Source of the DNA: Paenibacillus harenae DSM 16969
Lineage (GTDB): Bacteria; Bacillota; Bacilli; Paenibacillales; Paenibacillaceae
Direction of reading: 5' to 3'
Length of the DNA: 64,000 nt
Assembly (NCBI RefSeq): GCF_000422465.1
Contig: NZ_KE383843.1
Location: 372,001-436,000 of the forward strand
In this document: in pieces, positions 8,707 through 16,339 of the stretch
Layout of the letters: the number at the start of each line of letters is the position of its first letter
How positions within the stretch are numbered: position 1 is the first letter of the stretch
Notes under the pieces: generated by a model
What the model saw: the letters and a program-made list of their open reading frames with translations, nothing else
Told to the model about the DNA's origin: nothing
Databases searched by the model: none
Made by a program: the position numbers and the translations under genes

Positions 8707-8735
8707 TTGACTTCATGCATGTAATCTCTTATATT
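8707..8735 (+). promoter_or_regulatory. Promoter of the siderophore-binding lipoprotein
   Basis: TTGACT (8707-8712), a 17-bp spacer and TATATT (8730-8735) form a good vegetative promoter. Predicted start near 8742 falls at the edge of the next Fur box. Confidence 0.65.
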
Positions 8736-8742
8736 TGGCATT

Positions 8743-8761
8743 GATAATGATTCCTATTATC
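8743..8761. promoter_or_regulatory. Fur box of the siderophore-binding lipoprotein
   Basis: GATAATGATTCCTATTATC has perfect GATAAT/ATTATC arms and matches 15 of 19 positions of the 19-bp Fur consensus. It covers the predicted transcription start of the lipoprotein gene. Confidence 0.72.
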
Positions 8762-8804
8762 GTATTGGGAGTCGAGAAAACTATAGGTCAGAGGAGAGAG
8801 AAAC

Positions 8805-9800
8805 ATGATTAAGAATGTCCGATTCACCCGAAGCGCCCTGCTTTTCTTGCTTGCCACGGTACTGCTCTTGGCGGCGGTCGGCTGCGGCAACTCGCCGGCA
8901 GAGACAACTCCAGCCGCGTCTACGCCTGAACCATCCGCGCAAGCCGAGAATGAGACCGCGAGAACAGTCAAGCATGCCATGGGCGAGGAAAAAATCATGG
9001 GCACGCCGGAGCGCGTAGTCATTTTGACCAATGAAGGGACCGAGGCTCTTCTTACGGTGGGCGTCAAGCCGGTAGGTGCGGTACAGTCCTGGGTCGGAGA
9101 TCCGTGGTACGATCATATTAAGGCAGACATGCAGGACGTAACTGTTCTGGGAGAGGAAACACAGCCGAACATCGAGCTGATCGCAAGCTTGAAGCCCGAT
9201 CTCATCATCGGCAACAAGGTAAGACATGAGAAAATATATGAGGATCTGAAGAAGATTGCTCCGACTGTCTTCTCGGCGGACTTGGCGGGTGATTGGAAGA
9301 TCAACTTCAGCCTGTATGCAGAAGCGGTGAATAAGAAGGAGGAAGGCGACAAGGCGATGGCCGCATTCGATAATCGCGTCGCTGATGTGAAGGCCAAGCT
9401 TGGTACGAAAGCGGCGACAAAGGTATCCGTTGTGCGTTTTACCGCAGGGGATGTGCGCATCTATCAGAAGCAGACGTTCAGCGGAGTGCTTTTCCAGCAA
9501 TTGGGCATCGCTCGCCCTGCTTCTCAAGATAAGGATCAGTTCATCGAGAAGCTGACCAAGGAGCGCATTCCCGATATGGATGGCGACGTGCTGTTCTATT
9601 TCTTATCCGAAACCCCGGGCAAGAATGACGCAGCCAAAGTATCCGAAGAGTGGCTAAAGGATCCGCTGTTTCAGAACCTGATTGTGTCCAAGACCAACAA
9701 AGTGATTAAGGTCGATGAAGTCGTATGGAATTTGGCAGGCGGTTATAAAGCGGCAAACCTGCTGCTGGATGAACTCATTGCGTATTTTGAAGTAAAGTAG
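8805..9800 (+). CDS. Iron-siderophore ABC transporter substrate-binding lipoprotein
   Basis: A 331-residue class III (FhuD/FeuA-like) binding protein. The N-terminus is a lipoprotein signal: basic start, hydrophobic core LLFLLATVLLLAAVGC with the lipobox cysteine near residue 27, then a Ser/Thr/Pro/Glu-rich linker. The mature part shows the family opening PERVVILTNEGTEALLTVGV and LIASLKPDLIIG, and a long central helix. It should capture ferric siderophore outside the membrane and deliver it to the divergently encoded permeases. GAGGAGAGAG precedes the ATG. Petrobactin or a related catecholate is the inferred ligand because of the adjacent asb operon. Confidence 0.92.
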   Translation: MIKNVRFTRSALLFLLATVLLLAAVGCGNSPAETTPAASTPEPSAQAENETARTVKHAMGEEKIMGTPERVVILTNEGTEALLTVGVKPVGAVQSWVGDPWYDHIKADMQDVTVLGEETQPNIELIASLKPDLIIGNKVRHEKIYEDLKKIAPTVFSADLAGDWKINFSLYAEAVNKKEEGDKAMAAFDNRVADVKAKLGTKAATKVSVVRFTAGDVRIYQKQTFSGVLFQQLGIARPASQDKDQFIEKLTKERIPDMDGDVLFYFLSETPGKNDAAKVSEEWLKDPLFQNLIVSKTNKVIKVDEVVWNLAGGYKAANLLLDELIAYFEVK

Positions 9801-9813
9801 CCTGATCATGAGC

Positions 9814-9850
9814 AAAACCTCCTGTCCATTCGCGACCAGGAGGTTTTGTT
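9814..9850 (+). terminator. Terminator after the binding-protein gene
   Basis: AAAACCTCCTG pairs with CAGGAGGTTTT around a 12-base loop and is followed by GTTTATT. It lies 14 bp after the stop codon. Confidence 0.85.
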
Positions 9851-9877
9851 TATTGGCGGAACGAAGTAGGCGTTCTC

Positions 9878-11179
9878 TTAATGATGCTTCTCCCCTAGCC
9901 CTTGCTTTGCCTGGTACTGCTCCTGCCCCGACTCTTCATTCCCCCTCTCCTTGATGCAAAGGATTAATAAATATTGAAGCACAGCCATCGCGAACAGAAT
10001 GACCGGCAGCCAGCTTGAATGCAAGTCACCTGCCAGCACAATTAGCAGCGTAATGGACACAACCCGTCCTACATTCAGGAAAAGCTCGCGCATGACAACC
10101 GATTCGACGCGCAGCTGACCCTTGAGCGGCAAAGAACCGATCAGCCGATAGTAATAGGAAGTTAGCGTATTGATCGCAAGCGGGTTGCAGATCGAGAACA
10201 AAATCATAAACGTGGCGACAGACCAAAATTCGACTTGAATAAGCAGCAGCCCCGATCCGATGGCTACGCCTGTCGTAGACAGCAGCACATATTTGCGCAC
10301 ATGCTCCTTCTGCGCTTTCCGCGAGATGACGTAACCGGTCGCTACCGTAAGCGAGGAGAAGAATACGCCCAAATACCCGACCCAGTCCTCGCGCCCGACC
10401 GTTTGAAACAGCAGAATATTCGGGAGAAACAGCATGATGCCTTGAAATAGCCCCAGTACAAAAAAGCTGTAAAGCGCTTTAAGCCACCGTTTATTCCGGC
10501 TCATGACAATCCCCATAAGCTTCAAATAGTACGCCTTGTGATGCGTCGGAACCATCGGGATCCGTAAGCTTACGATCGCAGCGATCAGGAACATGACGAA
10601 TGCCAGCGTAAAAATAAAAATATAACCCTGCAGTCCTTCATTGCGCTGGATAATGAATCCGGCAAGCGCCGGACCGGCCAATCCCGCAGAATTGAAAAAT
10701 ACCATATTCATTGCCAGGAACCGAATCCGATTCGCTTCCGTTGAGACATCATATTGGATAACCAGATAGCCGGTCCAATATAATCCCGCCGCAAGTCCGT
10801 TGAAGATAGCAAACCATATGTAGTACTGCGCGACCTGCTCCCGGGCGATAACGACAAATAAATAAAAGACGGCGATCATGACGATGCCGAGACGGTACGT
10901 CACCATCCGGTCGCGCTTCTTCGCAATCCACCCGCCGATCGCGAATGCAGGAGGCGTCACTAAAAAAACAACGATATTATAAACCCCGTTCACGACTAAG
11001 TCCTGCGTCAGCCGCCATAAATACAAGTTCAGAAATAATCCCGACATGGAAGCGCCGAATTGAAAACAGCAATGAATCATTAAGGCGGTAACCGCATCCT
11101 TCCCCAAGCGTTGCTCAGGAGCCAGCGGCGTCCCTTTCAACCTGCTTAATCTGGCGAAAAAGCCCTTCACCGTCTGCAT
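9878..11179 (-). CDS. MFS transporter
   Basis: A membrane protein of about 433 residues with roughly twelve hydrophobic segments in the two-halves arrangement of the major facilitator superfamily. The loop GGWIAKKRDRMVTYRLG after the second helix fits the MFS motif-A position. The C-terminus is charged and hydrophilic. I prefer the ATG at 11179, nine bases after GGGGG, over the ATG at 11188. It is convergent with the siderophore-binding gene and has no Fur box upstream, so a role in siderophore export is not supported by the sequence. Substrate unknown. Confidence 0.85.
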   Translation of the reverse strand: MQTVKGFFARLSRLKGTPLAPEQRLGKDAVTALMIHCCFQFGASMSGLFLNLYLWRLTQDLVVNGVYNIVVFLVTPPAFAIGGWIAKKRDRMVTYRLGIVMIAVFYLFVVIAREQVAQYYIWFAIFNGLAAGLYWTGYLVIQYDVSTEANRIRFLAMNMVFFNSAGLAGPALAGFIIQRNEGLQGYIFIFTLAFVMFLIAAIVSLRIPMVPTHHKAYYLKLMGIVMSRNKRWLKALYSFFVLGLFQGIMLFLPNILLFQTVGREDWVGYLGVFFSSLTVATGYVISRKAQKEHVRKYVLLSTTGVAIGSGLLLIQVEFWSVATFMILFSICNPLAINTLTSYYYRLIGSLPLKGQLRVESVVMRELFLNVGRVVSITLLIVLAGDLHSSWLPVILFAMAVLQYLLILCIKERGNEESGQEQYQAKQGLGEKHH

Positions 11180-11386
11180 GCGCGGCATCCCCCGATGTTC
11201 TTTAACTCGTAATAATCTTTATTTTACCACACGCGAACCGATAGGCTTCTGCTGAAGAAAGCGTTATCTCATCCAAAAACGCCGCTCTCCTATCGTATGA
11301 AGCTTCTTAGGAATCGAAATCTCCGTTTTTGTCCCCCGTTCGCGCATTTAAGCGTGCAAGCTCTGCTTGAAATGACGCTGCATGCA

Positions 11387-11418
11387 TGAATAGAGCTCTC
11401 CGCTTTCTTCACAAACTA
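11387..11418 (+). promoter_or_regulatory. Candidate forespore (sigma-G/F-type) promoter
   Basis: TGAATA (11387-11392) and CAAACTA (11412-11418) resemble the sigma-G elements TGAATA and CATACTA, with one mismatch in the -10. The spacer is 19 bp, one or two longer than usual. The -10 ends 30 bp before the ATG of the small basic gene. Confidence 0.4.
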
Positions 11419-11448
11419 CCTCTATCTCTTTGAAAAGGAGGGAAATCC

Positions 11449-11535
11449 ATGGCCAAGCAGCAAGGTCACGCGAATCAGAATACGAAGACGAAATCTAAGG
11501 ACAAGAAAGGCAACGCATCCGGTAACAACCACTAG
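11449..11535 (+). CDS. Small basic hydrophilic peptide, possibly a spore protein
   Basis: A 28-residue frame beginning MAKQQGHANQNTKTKSKD, made almost wholly of K, N, Q, G, S and T, with no hydrophobic core. An excellent AAAAGGAGGG site sits six bases before the ATG, and a terminator follows 28 bp after the stop. This is the layout of an independently transcribed minigene. The sigma-G-like promoter and the composition resemble the short small acid-soluble spore proteins of Bacillales, but I do not recognise a specific family. Expression is likely; spore function is inference. Confidence 0.62.
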   Translation: MAKQQGHANQNTKTKSKDKKGNASGNNH

Positions 11536-11563
11536 CCGTATGATACTTGAGTGAGACGCCAAA

Positions 11564-11604
11564 GACCCATTACCGGCTCTGCAAGAGCGGTAACGGGTCT
11601 TTTC
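11564..11604 (+). terminator. Terminator after the small basic gene
   Basis: GACCCATTACCG pairs with CGGTAACGGGTC (one mismatch), extended by CTCT/AGAG at the loop, and is followed by TTTTCG. Confidence 0.8.
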
Positions 11605-11693
11605 GTGTGCGGCCGAAAAAGGTTATTGGCTTTTTTTGGCGAATAAATACGTTAATCATCTTCATTTTATTTTAGAAAAAGTGGTGAATTATA

Positions 11694-12305
11694 ATGAATG
11701 CCCGTTCTTATACCGTAATTGATTTCGAGACGAGCGGACTTGATCCCAAAAAAGACCGGGTCATCGAAATGGCCGCCATCCGCTGCGTCAATGGGGAAAT
11801 TGCGAGCGAATTCAGCACGCTCGTGCGTTATGACGGCAAGCTGTCCGCGAAAATAACCGAGATTACCGGCATAACCGATGAAATGACCGCAACCGGAATG
11901 GATGAGGATACGGCTTTCCGGATCCTCAACCGGATGATCGGCGATCATATCCTGATCGCTCATAATGCAGCCTTCGATCTCGGCTTCCTGCATCATTCCC
12001 TGCTCCGAATCGCGGGCCGCTCCTTCCATAACAGCTTTATCGATACGCTGACCATCAGCCGCGCAAGGCATTTCTATCCGCATACGCTAGGAGACATGTG
12101 CGGCCGATACAGCATTCCGCTTATCGGCGGCCACCGCGCGCTGAACGATGTCATTGCCTGCTGGGAGCTGTTCCGCAAGCTGAACGAAGAGCAGCCGGTT
12201 GACAACTACTTGAATAAGCTCGGCTATTTGCGGAAGTACGGCCCTCCGGCCTGGAGCCCTCCGGTCGCGCTGCTCGAAGCCGTTGAGCTTAAATACGCCC
12301 GTTAG
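11694..12305 (+). CDS. DEDDh 3'-5' exonuclease (DnaQ/PolC epsilon-like)
   Basis: A 203-residue stand-alone exonuclease with all three motifs of the DEDDh group: ExoI VIDFETSGLDP (Asp and Glu), ExoII AHNAAFDLGFL (Asp), and ExoIII HRALND (His and Asp). These coordinate two metal ions to remove 3' nucleotides from DNA or RNA. After the ~170-residue domain there is a short tail (LNKLGYLRKYGPPAWSPP) with no recognised domain. It is convergent with the GH4 gene, and the two stop codons overlap. Proofreading, repair and RNA trimming are all possible roles. Confidence 0.88.
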   Translation: MNARSYTVIDFETSGLDPKKDRVIEMAAIRCVNGEIASEFSTLVRYDGKLSAKITEITGITDEMTATGMDEDTAFRILNRMIGDHILIAHNAAFDLGFLHHSLLRIAGRSFHNSFIDTLTISRARHFYPHTLGDMCGRYSIPLIGGHRALNDVIACWELFRKLNEEQPVDNYLNKLGYLRKYGPPAWSPPVALLEAVELKYAR

Positions 12306-13798
12306 ACGCGTTCTTTCCCTTTATCCGATTCGCCCGCGTTTTTGTTCGCCGCCTCGCGATCCTGCTGCATCTCCTCGACGGACTTCACTTTCAAGCGCGC
12401 CGCTCCTTTATAATCGCGGGTTGGAAGAAGCGGCCCTTCCGACAGCCGCTTCTTGGCGGCGGCTATCGCATCCGTATACTGCGGAAGCCACTGCTCCTGA
12501 GCCACCAGCATCTCATCGACCATTTGCCAGATTTCCTTCGGATTGCATACGGCACCGACCAGCGGATCCATCATGAACGCTTGCCGCAGCAGCTTATCGT
12601 CGCCGTGAATCGCCGCTTCCACGGCAAGCCTCTGAACCGAGACGCTCACGTTGCATACTGCAGCTGGGCCAAGCGGAAGGTCGCCGACGGTCGGCATCGA
12701 TATGCCGTTGCGGTCGACGTACCCCGGCGCCTCGATAATGGCATCCGCCGGCAAATTGGCGATGACGCCTTTATTCTCGACGTTGAAATGTCCGCGGTAG
12801 ACGCGTCCGGTTTCAAGCCCTTCAATAATGTACGAGCCGTGCTCATGGCTGCGAAGCTCGCTCTTGAATTCATTAGCAGGGTCCTTCATCCAGTTCGGGA
12901 AGTCGGTCTCGAACCAGTTGCGCCCTTCCGTGCAGACGCGCAGATAACCGCCCGTCTCTCCGTTAATCCACGAGCTTAAGTCGATCCAATCGTTTATCTC
13001 TTCCGGCCGCTTGCGGTACCAAGGCACGTATTCGCTCAAATGACCGTTCGACTCGGTGCTGTAATAGCCGAAGCGGCGAAGCATATCGATACGAACCTTC
13101 TCCGTGCGGCTGAAATCCGGATGCTTCTCGAACGCCTCAAGCAGCTTGCCCGTCAAGTCCTCGCCGTTATGCTTGATTTGGATATACCAGGTTTGATGGT
13201 TGATCCCCGCGCAAATAATATCGACTTCCTCCTGCTTCAGGCCGAACGCCTCGGCGATTTGCCAATGTCCGCCCTGAACCCCGTGGCATAAGCCGACCGT
13301 CCGCACGCCGCCGTACTTATTGCAGGCCCATGTCATCATCGCCATCGGATTCGCATAGTTGAGCAGCAGCACGTCCTCGGAAGCAACCTCGCGAATATCC
13401 CGGCATATATTCATCATTTCCGCGATGCCGCGCTGACCGTACATAATGCCGCCCGCGCAGAGCGTATCGCCGACGCATTGGTCGACGCCGTATTTGAGCG
13501 GAATATCCACATCGGTCGCAAAAGCTTCAAGCCCCCCGACGCGGATTGTACAAATTACGTACTTCGCATCCTTCAAAGCCTCGCGCCGGTCCGTCGTCGA
13601 CTGAATGGAAATGGACAAGCCGTTCTCTTGGATGTCCCTTTGGCAGAGCGCCGTGACCATCTCCAGGTTATGAGCGTTAATATCCGTAAAAGCGACCTCG
13701 ATGTTCCGGAATTCAGGTACGGCGAGCAGGTCGCGCAGAAGACCACGCGTGAATCCGATCGATCCCGCCCCGATAAACGTAATTTTAAAATTGGACAT
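12302..13798 (-). CDS. GH4 family alpha-galactosidase or alpha-galacturonidase (MelA-like)
   Basis: A 498-residue NAD- and metal-dependent GH4 glycosidase. The N-terminal Rossmann motif is ITFIGAGSIGFTRGLLRDLL. MelA-like landmarks follow: LLLNYANPMAMMTW, GLCHGVQGG with the metal-ligand cysteine, CAGINHQTWY, and TESNGHLSEYVPWY. It is somewhat longer than E. coli MelA, with a charged C-terminal tail rich in Lys and Glu. The ATG at 13798 has GGAGG nine bases upstream. The neighbouring AraC gene and a cre-like site suggest induction by sugar and catabolite repression. With a pectinase elsewhere in the window, galacturonide substrates are possible; the exact sugar cannot be read from sequence. Confidence 0.85.
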   Translation of the reverse strand: MSNFKITFIGAGSIGFTRGLLRDLLAVPEFRNIEVAFTDINAHNLEMVTALCQRDIQENGLSISIQSTTDRREALKDAKYVICTIRVGGLEAFATDVDIPLKYGVDQCVGDTLCAGGIMYGQRGIAEMMNICRDIREVASEDVLLLNYANPMAMMTWACNKYGGVRTVGLCHGVQGGHWQIAEAFGLKQEEVDIICAGINHQTWYIQIKHNGEDLTGKLLEAFEKHPDFSRTEKVRIDMLRRFGYYSTESNGHLSEYVPWYRKRPEEINDWIDLSSWINGETGGYLRVCTEGRNWFETDFPNWMKDPANEFKSELRSHEHGSYIIEGLETGRVYRGHFNVENKGVIANLPADAIIEAPGYVDRNGISMPTVGDLPLGPAAVCNVSVSVQRLAVEAAIHGDDKLLRQAFMMDPLVGAVCNPKEIWQMVDEMLVAQEQWLPQYTDAIAAAKKRLSEGPLLPTRDYKGAARLKVKSVEEMQQDREAANKNAGESDKGKERV

Positions 13799-13866
13799 GT
13801 TCATCCGCCTCCGATAATCGTTGAATAGATTCGTTTGATCTCCTCTACATTTTAGCAACGATCAAC

Positions 13867-13880
13867 CGAAAGCGTTATCA
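13867..13880. promoter_or_regulatory. Candidate cre (CcpA) site upstream of the GH4 gene
   Basis: CGAAAGCGTTATCA matches the cre consensus TGNAANCGNNNNCA except for the first base. It lies 69 bp upstream of the GH4 start codon. Confidence 0.5.
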
Positions 13881-13927
13881 ATATTGTGACCAAGTGACGT
13901 TTTAGGTGTCAGAAATCGTCACTTTTA

Positions 13928-14842
13928 TTATTCTTGGCCCATGTCTCTTATATCCAATTGCTGCGTATCAACCGAGTTGCGGTATAGAATCGGCGTCGTT
14001 CCCGTATATTTTTTAAACATCGCATGGAAGTATTGCCGGCTGCCTACTCCGACATAATCGCAAACGTCCGCGATGGCGATATCCGTTTCCCGCAGCAGCA
14101 TCTTCGCTTTCTCCATCCGTAGCTCGGTTAAATAACCCGTCATGGATTTCTTAAGCTGGGAACGAAACAGCCGGTGCAAATAACCGGGGTGCAGGCTGAC
14201 GGCAGCCGCAATATCCTTTGCTTGAATATCGCGGTCGTAGTTATGGTGCATGTATTCGATCGCCTGCTTCACGTACAGGTCAGCCGGATTAACGCCCTTC
14301 ATCCCTGATTCACGCCGGATGCGGGCGATCGACACGATCAGCTGCGCGAACAGAAGCTCGGTTCGGATGCTGCTGCTCTTGCCTTGGCTGTCCAGCTCCA
14401 GCACCAGTCCTTTGAGCGCCTGATAGAGCTCGCCTGCGTCCCGCAGAAACAAATAAGAGGACGGCTCCGTGATCAATTCGGCCACATCCTCGTCCTCCGC
14501 CGCAAGCTGCCGCATGGAAGGAAACGCCGTTTCGCGCTCCCTGAAATCAAATTCAACGTTAAGCATCCGGCACGGTCCTCGTTCATCGACGATAAGCCGA
14601 TGAGGAACATTGGCGTCAAGAATGATGAATTCGCCCTTCTTCAGCGTCTCCCCGCATGCCGCCGATTTCGCCGTCGCTTCAATTTCGATTCCGCATTCCC
14701 CGGAGATGACATACATAATTTCAATGGAATCATGCGTATGATAGGCCATGGAATAGTTCGCCCACTGCTTAAAATAATAAGCGAACACATGAGGATACAA
14801 GTCCTCCTCCAGCCACTCCGGTTTAAAAAGGGTTACGTTCAC
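13928..14842 (-). CDS. AraC-family regulator with cupin domain
   Basis: A 304-residue regulator. Residues ~35-95 form a cupin-like sugar-sensing part (YHTHDSIEIMYVISGECGIE and LDANVPHRLI). Residues ~200-290 are the AraC double helix-turn-helix, including LHPGYLHRLFRSQLKKSMTG, RMEKAKMLL and VCDYVGVGSRQYFHAMFKKY. It lies immediately upstream of the GH4 gene in the same orientation with a 129-bp gap, so it probably activates that gene in response to a sugar. Ligand unknown. Confidence 0.88.
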   Translation of the reverse strand: MNVTLFKPEWLEEDLYPHVFAYYFKQWANYSMAYHTHDSIEIMYVISGECGIEIEATAKSAACGETLKKGEFIILDANVPHRLIVDERGPCRMLNVEFDFRERETAFPSMRQLAAEDEDVAELITEPSSYLFLRDAGELYQALKGLVLELDSQGKSSSIRTELLFAQLIVSIARIRRESGMKGVNPADLYVKQAIEYMHHNYDRDIQAKDIAAAVSLHPGYLHRLFRSQLKKSMTGYLTELRMEKAKMLLRETDIAIADVCDYVGVGSRQYFHAMFKKYTGTTPILYRNSVDTQQLDIRDMGQE

Positions 14843-14879
14843 GACCGTTACCTCCCCTGCCGCCTCGGCTTAACCGATT

Positions 14880-15602
14880 TTACCTCTTTGCCAGCTTCAC
14901 GACAGCGCGCAGCGCCGTCTCGATCTCGCGTTCTACCGCCTTCGCCACAACATCCGTATGCGGATCGTATTCGCCCGCAAGATCCGTGTCCGCATAGCCG
15001 TCCAGCGCCACGATGGCGCCGGCGCGCGCTCCGCGAAGGGAAGCCACAACGTAGAGCGCCGCGATCTCCATTTCAACGGCGAGCACGCCCGCTTGCTTAT
15101 ATTGACGGTGCGGGATTTCGACGACGCCCGAGAAGAAGACGTCCAGCGATACGGTGATGCCTTTCTTCACAATCCCTTCGCTTTCAAGCGCCGATTGGTA
15201 GAGCGCCTCCGTCACCTCGCTGTCGGCTACCGCCGGGAACCCGTCCGGCACCAGCTGACGCGACAGCCCTTCGGCCCGCACAGCCGCCGTGCTGACGATG
15301 AGGCTTCCCGCCGGGTGATCGGCCGAATAGGATCCGGCCGTTCCGACGCGGATCAGCGTCTTCACGCCGCCGCGGATCAGCTCCTCGAAGCACACCGCCG
15401 CGCCTGACGAGCCTACGCCGTGGCTGACGACCGCCAGCGGAACGCCTTCAATTTCACCGACGAACGTCCGGTATTCCCGCGCGAAGGAAAGCTCGCGCGC
15501 ATTCGTCAGCTTGCGGGATATCGCCTCCGCGCGGCGCGGATCGCCGCATACGATCGCATAAGCCGGCAGATCCTCCGGATTAACTTGCAGTATGGGTAGC
15601 AT
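14880..15602 (-). CDS. Purine or uridine nucleoside phosphorylase (PNP/UDP family 1)
   Basis: A ~240-residue trimeric or hexameric-type nucleoside phosphorylase. Visible features are YAIVCGDPRRAEAI (phosphate-binding G-D-P/R loop), VSHGVGSSGAAVCFEEL, TLIRVGTAGSYS, and VEMEIAALYVVASLRGARAG (ribose-contact M-E). It cleaves nucleosides with phosphate to base and ribose-1-phosphate in the cytoplasm. It sits four bp after the molybdoenzyme gene and downstream of the nupNOPQ importer, so imported nucleosides are its likely substrate. I chose the ATG at 15602; a TTG at 15614 is less likely. Purine versus uridine preference cannot be settled by eye. Confidence 0.87.
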   Translation of the reverse strand: MLPILQVNPEDLPAYAIVCGDPRRAEAISRKLTNARELSFAREYRTFVGEIEGVPLAVVSHGVGSSGAAVCFEELIRGGVKTLIRVGTAGSYSADHPAGSLIVSTAAVRAEGLSRQLVPDGFPAVADSEVTEALYQSALESEGIVKKGITVSLDVFFSGVVEIPHRQYKQAGVLAVEMEIAALYVVASLRGARAGAIVALDGYADTDLAGEYDPHTDVVAKAVEREIETALRAVVKLAKR

Positions 15603-15606
15603 CTGT

Positions 15607-16281
15607 CTAATCAAACTCCTTCTTTATCCATTCATCCTCAGGCATCATGTTCTCGTCACTTGCGAACCGTTGTTCCTCGAACGGGTCTGCGTAATTGTGG
15701 AAGCCGTTGCGTTCCCAGAAACCGGGACGGTCTTCCTTCATAAATTCAATGCCGCGAATCCACTTCGCGCTTTTCCAGAAATAGAGATGGGGCACAAGCA
15801 GCCGGAGCGGCCAGCCGTGCTTATCCGTAAGCGGCTCGCCGTCGAAGCGGTGTGCGAGCAGCACGTCGTCCCGCAGCAAATCCTCAAGCGGCACGTTCGT
15901 ATCGTAATCCTCGTCGGCATGGATCATAACATGCTTCGCGCCAGGCTTCGCTCCAAGCAGCGGAAGCAGATCCGTGAACTTAACGCCTTCCCATTCCGTA
16001 TCCAGCTTGGACCAGCGCGTCACGCAATGAATATCGCATACGATTTTCGTCTGCGGCAGGGCAAGCAGCTCTTCGAAGCCGAATGCACGCTCCTGCTCCA
16101 CCTCGCCGAACACCCGAAGCGACCAGCTGCCCGGATCATAGCGGGGAACGTCTCCCTCGTGCAAAATCGGGAACCGCTCCGTCACCGTCTGTCCGGGCGG
16201 CACCCGGTGCGCCAGCCCGGGCGCGACATCCGCCTTCCTGACCGCCGTAACCTTTTTTAAACGTTCCGCTTTGTTGTGCAT
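15607..16281 (-). CDS. Sulfite-oxidase-fold molybdopterin oxidoreductase (YuiH-like)
   Basis: A 224-residue cytoplasmic protein of the SUOX/YedY molybdopterin domain family. It lacks a signal peptide. The cofactor-ligand cysteine is in DIHCVTRWSKLDTEWEGV, followed by GWPLRLLVPHLYFWKSAKWI, a conserved YedY-type stretch. It resembles B. subtilis YuiH, whose substrate is unknown. The ATG at 16281 follows AAGGAGG at eight bases. It lies 58 bp after nupQ and 4 bp before the nucleoside phosphorylase, an unexplained association with nucleoside uptake. Confidence 0.87.
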   Translation of the reverse strand: MHNKAERLKKVTAVRKADVAPGLAHRVPPGQTVTERFPILHEGDVPRYDPGSWSLRVFGEVEQERAFGFEELLALPQTKIVCDIHCVTRWSKLDTEWEGVKFTDLLPLLGAKPGAKHVMIHADEDYDTNVPLEDLLRDDVLLAHRFDGEPLTDKHGWPLRLLVPHLYFWKSAKWIRGIEFMKEDRPGFWERNGFHNYADPFEEQRFASDENMMPEDEWIKKEFD

Positions 16282-16339
16282 CGCAACCGCCTCCTTCTTG
16301 CCATTTTGGGAAACCTTGCAGCTATCGTTTATTGATTTA

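Noticed and set aside
9878..11179. Petrobactin exporter
   Set aside because: The gene next to the iron island is an MFS protein, but it has no Fur box, is convergent with the island and ends beyond a terminator. The petrobactin exporter I know (ApeX) belongs to another family.
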